Shown here piece after piece: positions 1 through 7,454 of a stretch of 64,000 nucleotides of DNA. Source of the stretch: Devosia sp. FKR38 (GTDB lineage Bacteria > Pseudomonadota > Alphaproteobacteria > Rhizobiales > Devosiaceae); assembly GCF_005222805.1 (NCBI RefSeq), contig NZ_STGC01000005.1:2313256-2377255 (forward strand). Reading direction: 5' to 3'. Numbering within the stretch: position 1 is the first letter of the stretch; every line of letters starts with the position of its first letter. The position numbers and the translations under genes were made by a program. The notes under the pieces were generated by a model. It made no database searches and was not told the origin of the DNA. It saw only the letters and a list, made by a program, of their open reading frames with translations.

Positions 1-633
1 GCATTCCTCGACGATGCCGCGCACAATGGCGGCAAGCGCATCGGTCCACACCGGGCCCGTTGACCGCAGCGTCAGCGCCGGAACAATCGCAGCACTATTG
101 CTGACCAGCTTGACCCAGGCCTGCGACAGGAAATCGGCGTCTGCCGAGGCCGCGATCTCGGTCTTGGCGAACAGCGCCACCAGCGCGTCGCCATTCACAC
201 CCGAGGGCACGGCGATGATGCCATGCCGCTGCTGCACGATACGGCCGGGCGCCAGCCGCGCTGCCGGCAGATTGATCATCACCGGCACCAGCTGTTCGGG
301 CGGCACCAGATGGGCGAAGAGCCGCACATGCTCGACGCCGTTCTGAATGATGGCAACGCGCGTGTTGGCGCCCACTAGCCGGTTGAGCCAGGGCGCCGTG
401 CTGTCGATGTCATAGGTCTTGGTCGCCACCATCACCCAATCGACGGGCTGCGCCGTCGCGGGATCGGTGAGCACCCTGGGGTGCGCGGTGATGGGGCCGC
501 TGGGCGTCTCGACCACCAGATGCTCAAACGCGGTGCGGGCACACACTGTGACGGAGAGGGCCGGATTCTGCGCCAGCCAGGCAGCAATCGTGCCGCCAAT
601 GGCACCGGGTCCGACAACAGCAATACTGGTCAT
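1..633 (-). CDS. Ketopantoate reductase-family protein (3' part outside window)
   Basis: The 211 visible codons are the N-terminal two thirds of an ApbA/PanE-type NADPH-dependent 2-dehydropantoate 2-reductase; the C-terminus lies beyond base 1. The protein opens with a Rossmann glycine motif (MTSIAVVGPGAIGGT). It continues with an ATKTYD segment, a QNGV motif near residue 100 and a W-V-K-L-x-x-N segment carrying the lysine that is catalytic in PanE. PanE reduces ketopantoate to pantoate for pantothenate and CoA synthesis, but paralogues of unknown substrate are common, so no symbol is given. The ATG at 633 follows a GGAG ribosome site that sits directly after the T-run of the rhlE terminator. 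Confidence 0.85.
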   Translation of the reverse strand, partial: MTSIAVVGPGAIGGTIAAWLAQNPALSVTVCARTAFEHLVVETPSGPITAHPRVLTDPATAQPVDWVMVATKTYDIDSTAPWLNRLVGANTRVAIIQNGVEHVRLFAHLVPPEQLVPVMINLPAARLAPGRIVQQRHGIIAVPSGVNGDALVALFAKTEIAASADADFLSQAWVKLVSNSAAIVPALTLRSTGPVWTDALAAIVRGIVEEC

Positions 634-645
634 GGCAGGCTCCAG

Positions 646-674
646 AAAAAAGGGCGGCCCTTGGGCCGCCCTTT
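646..674 (-). terminator. Rho-independent terminator of rhlE
   Basis: An 11-bp perfect stem (649-659 with 664-674) has a 4-nt loop and is followed on the minus strand by six T. It lies 17 bp after the rhlE stop codon. The T-run ends only 12 bases before the ATG of the downstream ketopantoate reductase-like gene. Confidence 0.85.
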
Positions 675-690
675 CACTATCTGGATTCGA

Positions 691-2286
691 TCAGCCCTGC
701 ACAACCCGGCCGCGCTGCCGGTCGAGATTGGAGCGACCCTCATTGCGAGCCGCTTCCTTCTGGGTCTTGCCCCAGCGCTGCTTGGCGCCGGCGGGCTTGG
801 CCGCCATCGGCTTGCCGGTTTCCATATCGCGACGCACACCGCGGCTCGGGGTCCCTTCCGGGCGGGTCCGCGGCGCATCGGCCGGACGGCTGCGCTGGCC
901 ATCGGCGGCCGGACGCGACCGCGGGGCCTCGGCGGCCGGGCGATTGCGCGGCGTATCGGAGGGGGCGCGATGCGGCTGGCTCTTGCCAGCGCCTTCACTG
1001 CCGAATTCGGCAAAGGGGCGACGCTCGGCGGGCGAGCGGCGATCCGCCTGCGGCTGGCGCGGGTTCTTGGCACTGCGCGGACCCGGACGACCACCAGCCG
1101 GCTTCTTGTAGGCCGAGCGCGGGGCTTCCACGACGCCGGTATCATTGGCCAGGTGCAGATCGCCCGTATAGGGCAGGGTCCGGCGGATCAGGCGTTCCAC
1201 ATCGCGCAGCTTGCCGCGTTCGGTGCCATCACACAGGGTAATGGCAAAGCCCGAAGCGCCGTTGCGGCCGGTGCGGCCGATACGGTGCACGTAGTTTTCC
1301 GGATCGTCCGGCAGTTCATAGTTGATCACATGGGTGATGCCGGGCACGTCGATGCCACGGGCAGCAATATCGGTCGCCACCAGAATGCGCACGTCGCCAC
1401 TGGAAAAGCCCTTGAGGGCGCCCTGACGGGCGTTCTGGCTCTTGTTGCCATGGATGGCAGCAGCCTTGTGGCCGTCGATCTCGAGGTTCTTGGCGACGCG
1501 ATCGGCGCCATGCTTGGTGCGCGCGAAAATGATAACGCGTTCCATGTTCTCGGTTTCGCTGGCCAGCAGCTCATTGAGCACGCCGCGCTTGGCCTTGGCG
1601 CCGGACAGGATCACGCGCTGGTCAATCTTGACCACGGTGGAACCAGCGATCGACGCATCGACGCGCACCGGATCCTGCAGCAGGGTCTTGGCGAGGTCGG
1701 CCACTTCGGGGGCCATGGTGGCCGAGAACATCATGGTGTGGCGCTTGATGCCGATGGCCTTCACGATGGCACGCACCGGGGCGATAAAGCCCATGTCGAG
1801 CATCCGGTCGGCTTCGTCGAGCACCAGCCAGCGCGTTTCGGCCAGCTTGATCTTGCCATCGTCCATCAGGTCCTTGAGGCGACCGGGGGTGGCAACGGTG
1901 ATATCAACGCCGCGTTCCAGGCGCTTGACCTGATGATAGCGCGACACGCCGCCCAGCAGCAGCACGGTATCGAGCTTCATCTTGGAGCCGGCGAACTTGC
2001 GGATGGCTTCGTCGATCTGCACGGCCAGCTCGCGCGTCGGCGCCAGGATCAGGGCACGGGTGGTCATCGGCCGCGGACGGCCGGTCAGGGTCAGCAGACC
2101 CGCCAGGATGGGCAGGCCGAAGGCGGCCGTCTTGCCCGAACCGGTCTGGGCAATGCCCATCATGTCGCGGCCTTCGAGCAGCTTGGGAATAGCCTGGCTC
2201 TGGATTTTGGTGGGCTCGGTGAAACCGGCCGCAGTCAGGCTGTCGGTCAGGATTTCGGGCAGGCCCAGGGAAATGAAGTCGTTCAA
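691..2286 (-). CDS. rhlE: DEAD-box ATP-dependent RNA helicase, RhlE type
   Basis: A cytoplasmic ATP-dependent RNA-unwinding enzyme that, by family, acts in ribosome assembly, RNA decay and cold adaptation. All core motifs are visible in order: AQTGSGKT (motif I), PTRELAVQI (Ia), VLDEADRMLDMGF (II, DEAD), FSATM (III), ARGIDVPGITHVINYE (V) and HRIGRTGRNG (VI). About 140 C-terminal residues form a disordered, arginine- and proline-rich tail typical of RhlE proteins. No ATG precedes the core. I chose TTG at 2286, which gives an N-terminus M-N-D-F-I-S-L-G-L-P-E-I like other RhlE proteins. A GTG at 2361 would add 25 residues of low-quality sequence. Monocistronic, with a strong terminator downstream. 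Confidence 0.9.
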   Translation of the reverse strand: MNDFISLGLPEILTDSLTAAGFTEPTKIQSQAIPKLLEGRDMMGIAQTGSGKTAAFGLPILAGLLTLTGRPRPMTTRALILAPTRELAVQIDEAIRKFAGSKMKLDTVLLLGGVSRYHQVKRLERGVDITVATPGRLKDLMDDGKIKLAETRWLVLDEADRMLDMGFIAPVRAIVKAIGIKRHTMMFSATMAPEVADLAKTLLQDPVRVDASIAGSTVVKIDQRVILSGAKAKRGVLNELLASETENMERVIIFARTKHGADRVAKNLEIDGHKAAAIHGNKSQNARQGALKGFSSGDVRILVATDIAARGIDVPGITHVINYELPDDPENYVHRIGRTGRNGASGFAITLCDGTERGKLRDVERLIRRTLPYTGDLHLANDTGVVEAPRSAYKKPAGGRPGPRSAKNPRQPQADRRSPAERRPFAEFGSEGAGKSQPHRAPSDTPRNRPAAEAPRSRPAADGQRSRPADAPRTRPEGTPSRGVRRDMETGKPMAAKPAGAKQRWGKTQKEAARNEGRSNLDRQRGRVVQG

Positions 2287-2374
2287 GTGACTATGTCTTT
2301 CTGCGCCGGATGGCGCTGCGATGCGCGCAGGACAATGCAGCGCGCAAGTCGCCAGACGCACGTGCGCTGGCGGG

Positions 2375-2593
2375 TCAACAGATGCAATCGGGCGATAATT
2401 GAAGGGTATCGCGCGGGTGCTGGCTCGAACCCGGACAAACAGTTTCCGGGCTGACTTCGCCGCTCACCGCAGGGGATAAGAAGTGAAGTCCGTCACCAAA
2501 GTCTGGCGCCAGCGGATCCCACAAAAGGGTCCATGCGCCGGTGACGATGCCGCCTATGTGGGCGATCAGCCCTGAAATAGCAAGGACAATCGC
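2375..2593 (-). pseudogene. Possible remnant of a rhomboid-family protease C-terminus
   Basis: The 377-bp gap between rhlE and the molybdoenzyme gene has no intact gene. One minus-strand frame reads A-I-V-L-A-I-S-G-L-I-A-H-I-G-G-I-V-T-G, then a hydrophobic run, and stops at 2375-2377. AHIGG followed by small hydrophobic residues is the catalytic-histidine helix of rhomboid intramembrane serine proteases. The frame is closed upstream by a TAA about 55 bases before 2593, and no GxSG serine segment is present, so only the last helix would remain. The match is short and could be chance. Confidence 0.35.
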
Positions 2594-2663
2594 CCGCGCC
2601 GCCGTGCATGGGGGGTGTGCAGACGCCGCGAGCGGCGCCGGTTTTGCCTGTTAAACCAGGGGT

Positions 2664-3452
2664 CTAGATGCCGCCATACCAGTCATACCCGGCATCTTCC
2701 CAATAGCCGCCACGGCCCTTGCCGAAGCTATCGAGACTATCGACCAGCTCGATGGTGTGCAAATATTTCGGCTGCTTGTAGCCCAGGGCGCGCTCGATGC
2801 GCAGGCGGATCGGCGCGCCATTGCTCACCGGCAACACCTGATGATTCAGGCCATAGCTCAGGATGGACTGCGGGTGATAGGCGTCGATCAGGTCCGAGCT
2901 GGTGTAGTAGAGAATGTCCCCGCTCAGCGTGCGCTGGATATTGTCAAAGCAGTGATAGACGCAGTAGCGCGCGCCCGGCTTCACGCCCGCCATGTCCAGG
3001 ATCGGCCCCAGCGGCGTGCCGGTCCATTTGGCAATGCAGCTCCACCCTTCCACGCAATCATGCCGGGTAATCTGGCTGCGCGCCGGCATGTTGCGCAACT
3101 GGTCAAGCGTGAACGCCTGCGGCCTGTCCACCATGCCGGTGATCTTGAGCGTATAGCCGGCGAAATCCTGCGCCTTGAGCGCCAGATATTCCGGCGTCGA
3201 CGGGTCGGTCGACCCATTGGGCCGCTGTCCCTGCCGGATTTCGCTGGCCGAGAACTCGCGCGCCAGGCTCTGGCTGCCGATCAGCGCGCGCTGCGCCTGA
3301 TAGGTCAGCACATTGGCCCGTTCCATGATCTGCCGGCCCGGCCCGCTCTTGTCGGCGAGAAAGTCGAACTGGTCGCAGCCCGCCAGCACCAGGCCCGAAC
3401 CGGCCAGCACCGAGCTGCGCAGAAAATTGCGCCGCGTGATCAGACCGCTCAT
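2664..3452 (-). CDS. yedY1: Molybdopterin-dependent oxidoreductase, YedY/MsrP-like
   Basis: A 262-residue periplasmic molybdoenzyme of the sulfite-oxidase fold. It starts with a twin-arginine signal (TRRNFLRSS, residues 6-14) and has a lipobox-like LAGC at 23-26, so it may be lipid-anchored. The molybdenum-ligand cysteine is Cys133 in HDCVEGWS, equivalent to the MsrP CVEAWS motif. In E. coli MsrP this enzyme reduces methionine sulfoxides on periplasmic proteins using electrons from a membrane cytochrome b. Its start overlaps the stop of the cytochrome b gene (ATGA, 3449-3452). The neighbouring methionine-rich peptide and SigF/NrsF pair match the hypochlorite-response locus described in Azospira suillum, where this protein is YedY1. 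Assignment by context and motifs. Confidence 0.85.
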   Translation of the reverse strand: MSGLITRRNFLRSSVLAGSGLVLAGCDQFDFLADKSGPGRQIMERANVLTYQAQRALIGSQSLAREFSASEIRQGQRPNGSTDPSTPEYLALKAQDFAGYTLKITGMVDRPQAFTLDQLRNMPARSQITRHDCVEGWSCIAKWTGTPLGPILDMAGVKPGARYCVYHCFDNIQRTLSGDILYYTSSDLIDAYHPQSILSYGLNHQVLPVSNGAPIRLRIERALGYKQPKYLHTIELVDSLDSFGKGRGGYWEDAGYDWYGGI

Positions 3453-4297
3453 GACTTGTCTCCTTCAACGGTCGGTGTGCCGGGGCTGGCGCGATACCAG
3501 CCGGTGATCATCGAGCGCAGCTCGTTGAGCGGCCCGGCCGCCACCACCATGATGATGTGGATGATAAAAAAGGCCACCAGCGCCAGCATGACGATGAAAT
3601 GGATGGTGCGCGCCGTCTGCCGGCCGCCGAACAGGTCCAGCAGCCATGGCCAGGCCGCATTCATGCCCGGGCTCATGGAGAGCCCCGTCAGCACGATCAG
3701 CGGGAACAGGATGAAGAACACCGTGAAATAGGCAATGCGCTGCAGCGGCCCATAGGTGCGGCCATGCTTGAAGCGCAGCGTGGCATGGTCGACGATATCG
3801 CCCGGCACGCCCTTGAGGTCGACCGGACGCACCAGGATGTCGCGGCGGATGTGGCCATTGATGAAGCTGGCCAGGAACCAGATGAACAGCGCGGCGACCA
3901 GCGTCCAGGCAAAGAAGAAGTGGATCACGCGCCCTGTGCCGAGGTCGCGGAACGACGGAATGGTCACCGCGCCCGGAAACGCGGTGAACACCGGCCGCTC
4001 GGCCGGTCCGCTCATGCCCAGCACGCCTGTCGTGTCGAAGGTTTGCCCGAACACCGTGGTGCGGCCCACCGGCCCATCGGGCGTGTTGAAGGCGCCGACC
4101 TCGAGAATGGCATTCTCGAACTCAAAGCCAGACTGTTGCCCGATATAGAGTGCGGGATGGGCATTGAAGATCTGTAGCCCCGTCAAAAGCAGGAAGAACA
4201 GGCAGATCGCCCATACCCAATGCGTCGCCCGGGTCCAGATCGACTGGCGATAGATCAGCGGCCCTTTGGTCGTCGCAACGTCGGCTGGTTCGCTCAT
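3449..4297 (-). CDS. yedZ1: Membrane cytochrome b subunit (YedZ1-like)
   Basis: A 282-residue integral membrane protein of the cytochrome b561/hydrogenase-b type, with about four to five transmembrane helices. Histidines suited to haem ligation sit near helix ends (RATHWVWAICLFFLLLTG, GRVIHFFFAWTLV, RTIHFIVMLALVAFF). It would pass quinol electrons to the Tat-exported molybdoenzyme. It is not the short FRD-type MsrQ of E. coli; this longer b561-type partner is what accompanies YedY1 in the SigF-controlled locus. ATG at 4297 is preceded by AGAGGGGAAACG. An in-frame GTG or TTG 36 bases upstream exists but lacks a better site. Probably co-transcribed with the upstream methionine-rich peptide gene (86-bp gap, no terminator seen). 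Confidence 0.82.
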   Translation of the reverse strand: MSEPADVATTKGPLIYRQSIWTRATHWVWAICLFFLLLTGLQIFNAHPALYIGQQSGFEFENAILEVGAFNTPDGPVGRTTVFGQTFDTTGVLGMSGPAERPVFTAFPGAVTIPSFRDLGTGRVIHFFFAWTLVAALFIWFLASFINGHIRRDILVRPVDLKGVPGDIVDHATLRFKHGRTYGPLQRIAYFTVFFILFPLIVLTGLSMSPGMNAAWPWLLDLFGGRQTARTIHFIVMLALVAFFIIHIIMVVAAGPLNELRSMITGWYRASPGTPTVEGDKS

Positions 4298-4383
4298 CGT
4301 TTCCCCTCTGGCGGCACATGGGCCCTGCCCCACACCAGCAGTAACGGCTGGCAGCGGGACAAGGCGTTGATAACACGCAAATG

Positions 4384-4746
4384 TTACTTCGTTGCGGGCG
4401 CCATCGCATCGGCGGCCGGCGCCATCGCATCAGCCTTCATCGCGTCGCCGCCCATGGCATCGCCCATCATGCCGTTGTGCATGTCATGACAGGCTGCAGT
4501 GGCCACTTCCATCACATGCGGAAAGGTGATCATCGCGGCCTGATCCAGGCACATCTTGAGATCATCATCGCTCATCGGCGCCATGGCGTCAGCTGCCATT
4601 GCGTCGGTGGCCATGGCATCGGTGGCCATGGCGGCGGGGGCCATCGCATCGGCCTTGACGGCGTCCTGGGCGAAGACGGCAGGGGCAAAAGCCATGGCCA
4701 GCAGGGTGGCGGTGGCGAGCGAAACAGTGCGCAGGGCGAAGGTCAT
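4384..4746 (-). CDS. mrpX: Methionine-rich periplasmic peptide (MrpX-like)
   Basis: A 120-residue protein with a Sec signal peptide (residues 1-26, cut after VFA). The 94-residue mature chain contains 16 methionines, most in repeated MA-x-D-A pentapeptides (MATDA MATDA MAADA), plus two cysteines and a short central helix. It also resembles the MXKDX-repeat family. In Azospira the MrpX peptide is a sacrificial scavenger: its methionines are oxidised by hypochlorite and restored by the YedY1/YedZ1 reductase, which is encoded directly downstream here. ATG 4746 has the site GGAGACTG; a longer frame upstream lacks a signal peptide. A SigF-type promoter lies 53 bases upstream. Confidence 0.82.
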   Translation of the reverse strand: MTFALRTVSLATATLLAMAFAPAVFAQDAVKADAMAPAAMATDAMATDAMAADAMAPMSDDDLKMCLDQAAMITFPHVMEVATAACHDMHNGMMGDAMGGDAMKADAMAPAADAMAPATK

Positions 4747-4798
4747 ATCAGTCTCCAGTGATCGGACCACGCCCCAGTGGCGCGGTGATGCCCTGCCA

Positions 4799-4824
4799 TT
4801 CGCCCGACCTGTCCCATCCGTTAC
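4799..4824 (-). promoter_or_regulatory. SigF-type promoter for mrpX-yedZ1-yedY1
   Basis: The minus strand reads GTAACG, 16 bases, CGAA (from 4824 down to 4799). This matches the GTAACC-N16-CGAA consensus reported for the Caulobacter SigF regulon with one substitution in the -35 box. It lies 53 bases upstream of the mrpX ATG. Confidence 0.72.
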
Positions 4825-4878
4825 GCGATCACGCCGACGTGACCAGGAAATCGGAGTTCCAAACTTTCGCCCCGCCAT

Positions 4879-4904
4879 GTAACCATGCCGCCATCGGCGA
4901 CGAA
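4879..4904 (+). promoter_or_regulatory. SigF-type autoregulatory promoter for sigF-nrsF
   Basis: The plus strand reads GTAACC (4879-4884), exactly 16 bases, then CGAA (4901-4904). This is a perfect match to the Caulobacter SigF consensus and implies that sigF controls its own operon. The -10 element ends only 10 bases before the annotated sigF ATG at 4915. Confidence 0.75.
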
Positions 4905-4914
4905 TGGATGATCA

Positions 4915-5466
4915 ATGCAGACTGATCCTACCGAGATGCGACTGCGCGGACTGATGCTCGCTGCGCTCGACGGCGATGCTGCGGCCTATCGCACGTTGCT
5001 CGCCGAACTCGGGCGTCATCTGCGACCCTATTTCACCCGGCGGCTGACCCCCGCCTTTGCATCGCACGCGGAGGACCTCGTGCAGGATACTCTGCTGGCC
5101 GTTCATACTCGCCGCATGACCTATGATCGCAGCCGCCCCTTTACGGCCTGGCTGCACGCGGTGGCGCACCACAAATTCGTCGACCACGTCCGTCGCCAGT
5201 CCATCCGCCTCACCGTGCCGCTCGAGGATGACGCGCCCATCTTTGCGCCCGACGATCAGGGCGATGCCATTGCCCGGCGCGATCTTGATGTCGTGCTCGA
5301 CTCAATTCCAGAGCGAACCAGCGATCTCATTCGCCGCACCCGCGTCGATGGCGCCTCCGTCGCCGAGGCCGCCGCAGCCCATGGCATGACCGAGACCGCT
5401 GCCAAGGTCTCCATTCATCGTGGGCTCAAGTCGCTCGCGGCCCGTTTTGCGGGAGGCCAGAAATGA
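4915..5466 (+). CDS. sigF: ECF sigma factor, SigF type
   Basis: A 183-residue two-domain extracytoplasmic-function sigma factor. Region 2 spans about residues 18-85 (AEDLVQDTLLAVHTRR, then FTAWLHAVAHHKFVDHVRR). Region 4 spans about 120-178, with a helix-turn-helix around VAEAAAAHGMTETAAKVSIHR. The stop overlaps the start of nrsF (ATGA). With NrsF and the divergent mrpX/yedY1Z1 genes this matches the SigF system that answers reactive chlorine species in Azospira and heavy metals in Caulobacter. ATG 4915 lies so close to the predicted promoter that the transcript would be nearly leaderless. The in-frame ATG at 4936 (M-R-L-R-G) is an alternative start. Confidence 0.85.
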   Translation: MQTDPTEMRLRGLMLAALDGDAAAYRTLLAELGRHLRPYFTRRLTPAFASHAEDLVQDTLLAVHTRRMTYDRSRPFTAWLHAVAHHKFVDHVRRQSIRLTVPLEDDAPIFAPDDQGDAIARRDLDVVLDSIPERTSDLIRRTRVDGASVAEAAAAHGMTETAAKVSIHRGLKSLAARFAGGQK

Positions 5467-6101
5467 CGGACGATCTCATCGCGCGCCTCTCGGCTGACCT
5501 CAAGCCCGTCCGCCCCATGGCCATGCAGCGCCTGCTCATCGGCGCCACCCTGCTCAGCACCATCGTGGCCATTGCCGCCATGCTGATGTGGCTGGGCATG
5601 CGCACCGACATGCCCGTGGCCGTCTGGACCATGAGTTTTTGGACCAAGTTCGGCTATACGCTGATCATTGCGGCGCTCGGCGGCGTGGCAACGCTCATTC
5701 TGGCCCGCCCCGATGGGCGCACCACCTGGCCCTGGCGTGCCGCCATTGCCATTCTGGCGGCGCTGCTGGTGGTGGCCATTGTTCAGCTCGTCCGCGCCGA
5801 ACCCGAGGAGATGATGCCTCTGGTCGTCGGCAGCACATCCCTGGTCTGCCCCTGGCGCATCGTGCTGCTGGGCTTGCCCATGCTGCTGGCGGCCATCCTG
5901 GCGCTGCGCCACATGGCGCCGGCCAACCCGACCCTGGCCGGCTTTGCCGCCGGTATCATGGCCGGCGGCGCTGGCGCCTGGGTCTATTCGTTCGCCTGCG
6001 CCGAAAACGGCATGATGTTCCTGGCGCTGTTCTACAGCCTGGGCATCGTCATGGTCGGCGCCATCGGCGCCGTGCTCGGCCGCTTCCTGCTGCGCTGGTA
6101 G
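5463..6101 (+). CDS. nrsF: Membrane anti-sigma factor NrsF (DUF1109)
   Basis: A 212-residue protein with about six hydrophobic helices after a short cytoplasmic N-terminus (TDDLIARLSADLKPV) that would bind the sigma factor. Cysteines at 129 (SLVCPW) and 179 (SFACAEN) sit almost exactly where Caulobacter NrsF has the two cysteines reported as needed for signal sensing (C131 and C181). Translationally coupled to sigF. In the model from that family, oxidation or metal binding at the cysteines releases SigF. It ends 10 bp before the convergent ThuA-like gene and I see no terminator between them. Confidence 0.85.
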   Translation: MTDDLIARLSADLKPVRPMAMQRLLIGATLLSTIVAIAAMLMWLGMRTDMPVAVWTMSFWTKFGYTLIIAALGGVATLILARPDGRTTWPWRAAIAILAALLVVAIVQLVRAEPEEMMPLVVGSTSLVCPWRIVLLGLPMLLAAILALRHMAPANPTLAGFAAGIMAGGAGAWVYSFACAENGMMFLALFYSLGIVMVGAIGAVLGRFLLRW

Positions 6102-6111
6102 GACGCGGCCG

Positions 6112-6759
6112 TTATTCCTCGCGCGCGGCCCAGTTGATGCCGCGACGCAGGATGGTGGCCATTTCGACATTGTCGAACTCCTTGGCCTGATGGCCAAGCG
6201 TGGAGTGGAACACCCGGCCCTTGCCATGCAGGCGCTTCCACACCACCGGCATCTTCACCCCGGCAATCCAGGGCGCATGTTCGCCAGAAAAGGTCGTGGT
6301 CGCCAGCACATGATTGGATGGGTCCACATGCATGTAATACTGCTCGGACGTATAGGCGAATGACTTGATCCCGGCCATGATCGGGTCTTCGGCGTCGGCG
6401 ACATCGACGGTGTAGTCGATGATATTGCCCGGATGGGCCACCCACTGCCCGCCCACCATGAACTGATAGTCCACCGCATCACGGAAGGCATCGCTCATGC
6501 CGCCATGGTGCCCCGCCAGGCCCACACCGCCCTCGACGGCCTTGGTCAGGTTCGCGACCTCTTCCTTTTCGATTTTGCTCATGGTGAAGATCGGCACGAT
6601 CAGGCTCAGATCATGGATCGAGGGGTCGGCAAAAGCGCTGGTTTCGGTGGCCATACGCACCGAGAAACCGTCCTCATGCAGCCAGCGGCGATAGATTGCC
6701 GCGCATTCTTCCGGGTCGTGCCCGGACCAGCCACCATAGACGATCAACGCACTCTTCAT
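6112..6759 (-). CDS. ThuA-domain protein (class I amidotransferase-like fold)
   Basis: 215 residues, single ThuA domain: MKSALIVYGGWSGHDPEEC at the N-terminus, GLAGHHGGMSDAF in the middle, and a C-terminal ATILRRGINWAA signature. The family adopts a glutamine-amidotransferase-like fold without the catalytic triad and is linked to 3-keto-sugar metabolism. Unlike the thuA gene at 11953 it stands alone, so its substrate cannot be inferred. The ATG at 6759 follows GGAGTGTG; a longer frame to 6792 lacks a site. Its 3' end is 10 bp from the end of nrsF. Confidence 0.75.
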   Translation of the reverse strand: MKSALIVYGGWSGHDPEECAAIYRRWLHEDGFSVRMATETSAFADPSIHDLSLIVPIFTMSKIEKEEVANLTKAVEGGVGLAGHHGGMSDAFRDAVDYQFMVGGQWVAHPGNIIDYTVDVADAEDPIMAGIKSFAYTSEQYYMHVDPSNHVLATTTFSGEHAPWIAGVKMPVVWKRLHGKGRVFHSTLGHQAKEFDNVEMATILRRGINWAAREE

Positions 6760-6821
6760 GCCGCACACTCCGCAAATCACTGTCGCGGACAATAGCCGAC
6801 TGAACCGGTATTGAAACCCCG

Positions 6822-7454
6822 CTACGCGGCCGGGCGGATCGGCACCAGCCGCGCCACGAAATGCAGGCGGCGGTCAAACAGCCAGCCCAGGAGACCGGGA
6901 TAAAGCCCCAGCCGCTCCTGGCGGTCGGCCAGTGCGAGGCCCGCTTTGGCCTCGGCTGCGGCCCATTGGGCGCTGTCGAGATAATTGTAGGGCAGCCGCA
7001 CGTCATGGCCGCGATTGCCCACCCAGTCCATCAGCCGCAGGGTCGGGCCGGCGAGCAGGCCTTCGCGCAGATGGTCCTTGATCACCACGCCATGCCGGGC
7101 CACCCGCGCTGCCTCGGCCAGTACGCTGGCAGGATCATCGGTATGGTGCAGCACGTCCACAATGGTCACATAGTCAAAGCTTTGGTCGGCAAAGGGCAGC
7201 GTCACCCCGTCATAGGGCGTCACCGGAATATGCGTCACCGGCCGCACCAGAACATCCACGCCTTCAACGCTGATATCAGGCCGCAGCCGCATCAGACCCA
7301 GCGCCACCTGGCCATCGCCGCAGCCAAGGTCCAGCACGCGCCCGCCGCCCGGAATGGCGGCCGCCAGCGCAGCGCTCAGCACCCGGACGCGGCGCGCCAG
7401 GATCAGCCGGCCATGCACGCTGTTGAGAATAGCTTTGGGGGTCTGTCCGATCAT
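6822..7454 (-). CDS. Class I SAM-dependent methyltransferase
   Basis: 210 residues. Motif I is VLDLGCGDGQVALG near residue 40, motif II/III the segment FDYVTIVDVLHHTDDP, and a post-motif region VLAEAARVARHGVVIKDH follows, the layout of Methyltransf_11 enzymes. The acceptor substrate cannot be read from sequence. The start overlaps the stop of the GtrA-family gene by 4 bp, so the two products are probably made together. This suggests modification of a lipid-linked or envelope sugar, which is inference only. ATG 7454 was chosen because longer frames read back through the upstream gene. Confidence 0.75.
   Translation of the reverse strand: MIGQTPKAILNSVHGRLILARRVRVLSAALAAAIPGGGRVLDLGCGDGQVALGLMRLRPDISVEGVDVLVRPVTHIPVTPYDGVTLPFADQSFDYVTIVDVLHHTDDPASVLAEAARVARHGVVIKDHLREGLLAGPTLRLMDWVGNRGHDVRLPYNYLDSAQWAAAEAKAGLALADRQERLGLYPGLLGWLFDRRLHFVARLVPIRPAA

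Noticed and set aside
481..2454. A plus-strand open frame of 657 codons antisense to rhlE
   Set aside because: rhlE on the other strand carries all DEAD-box motifs; the antisense translation is low-complexity and unrecognisable.
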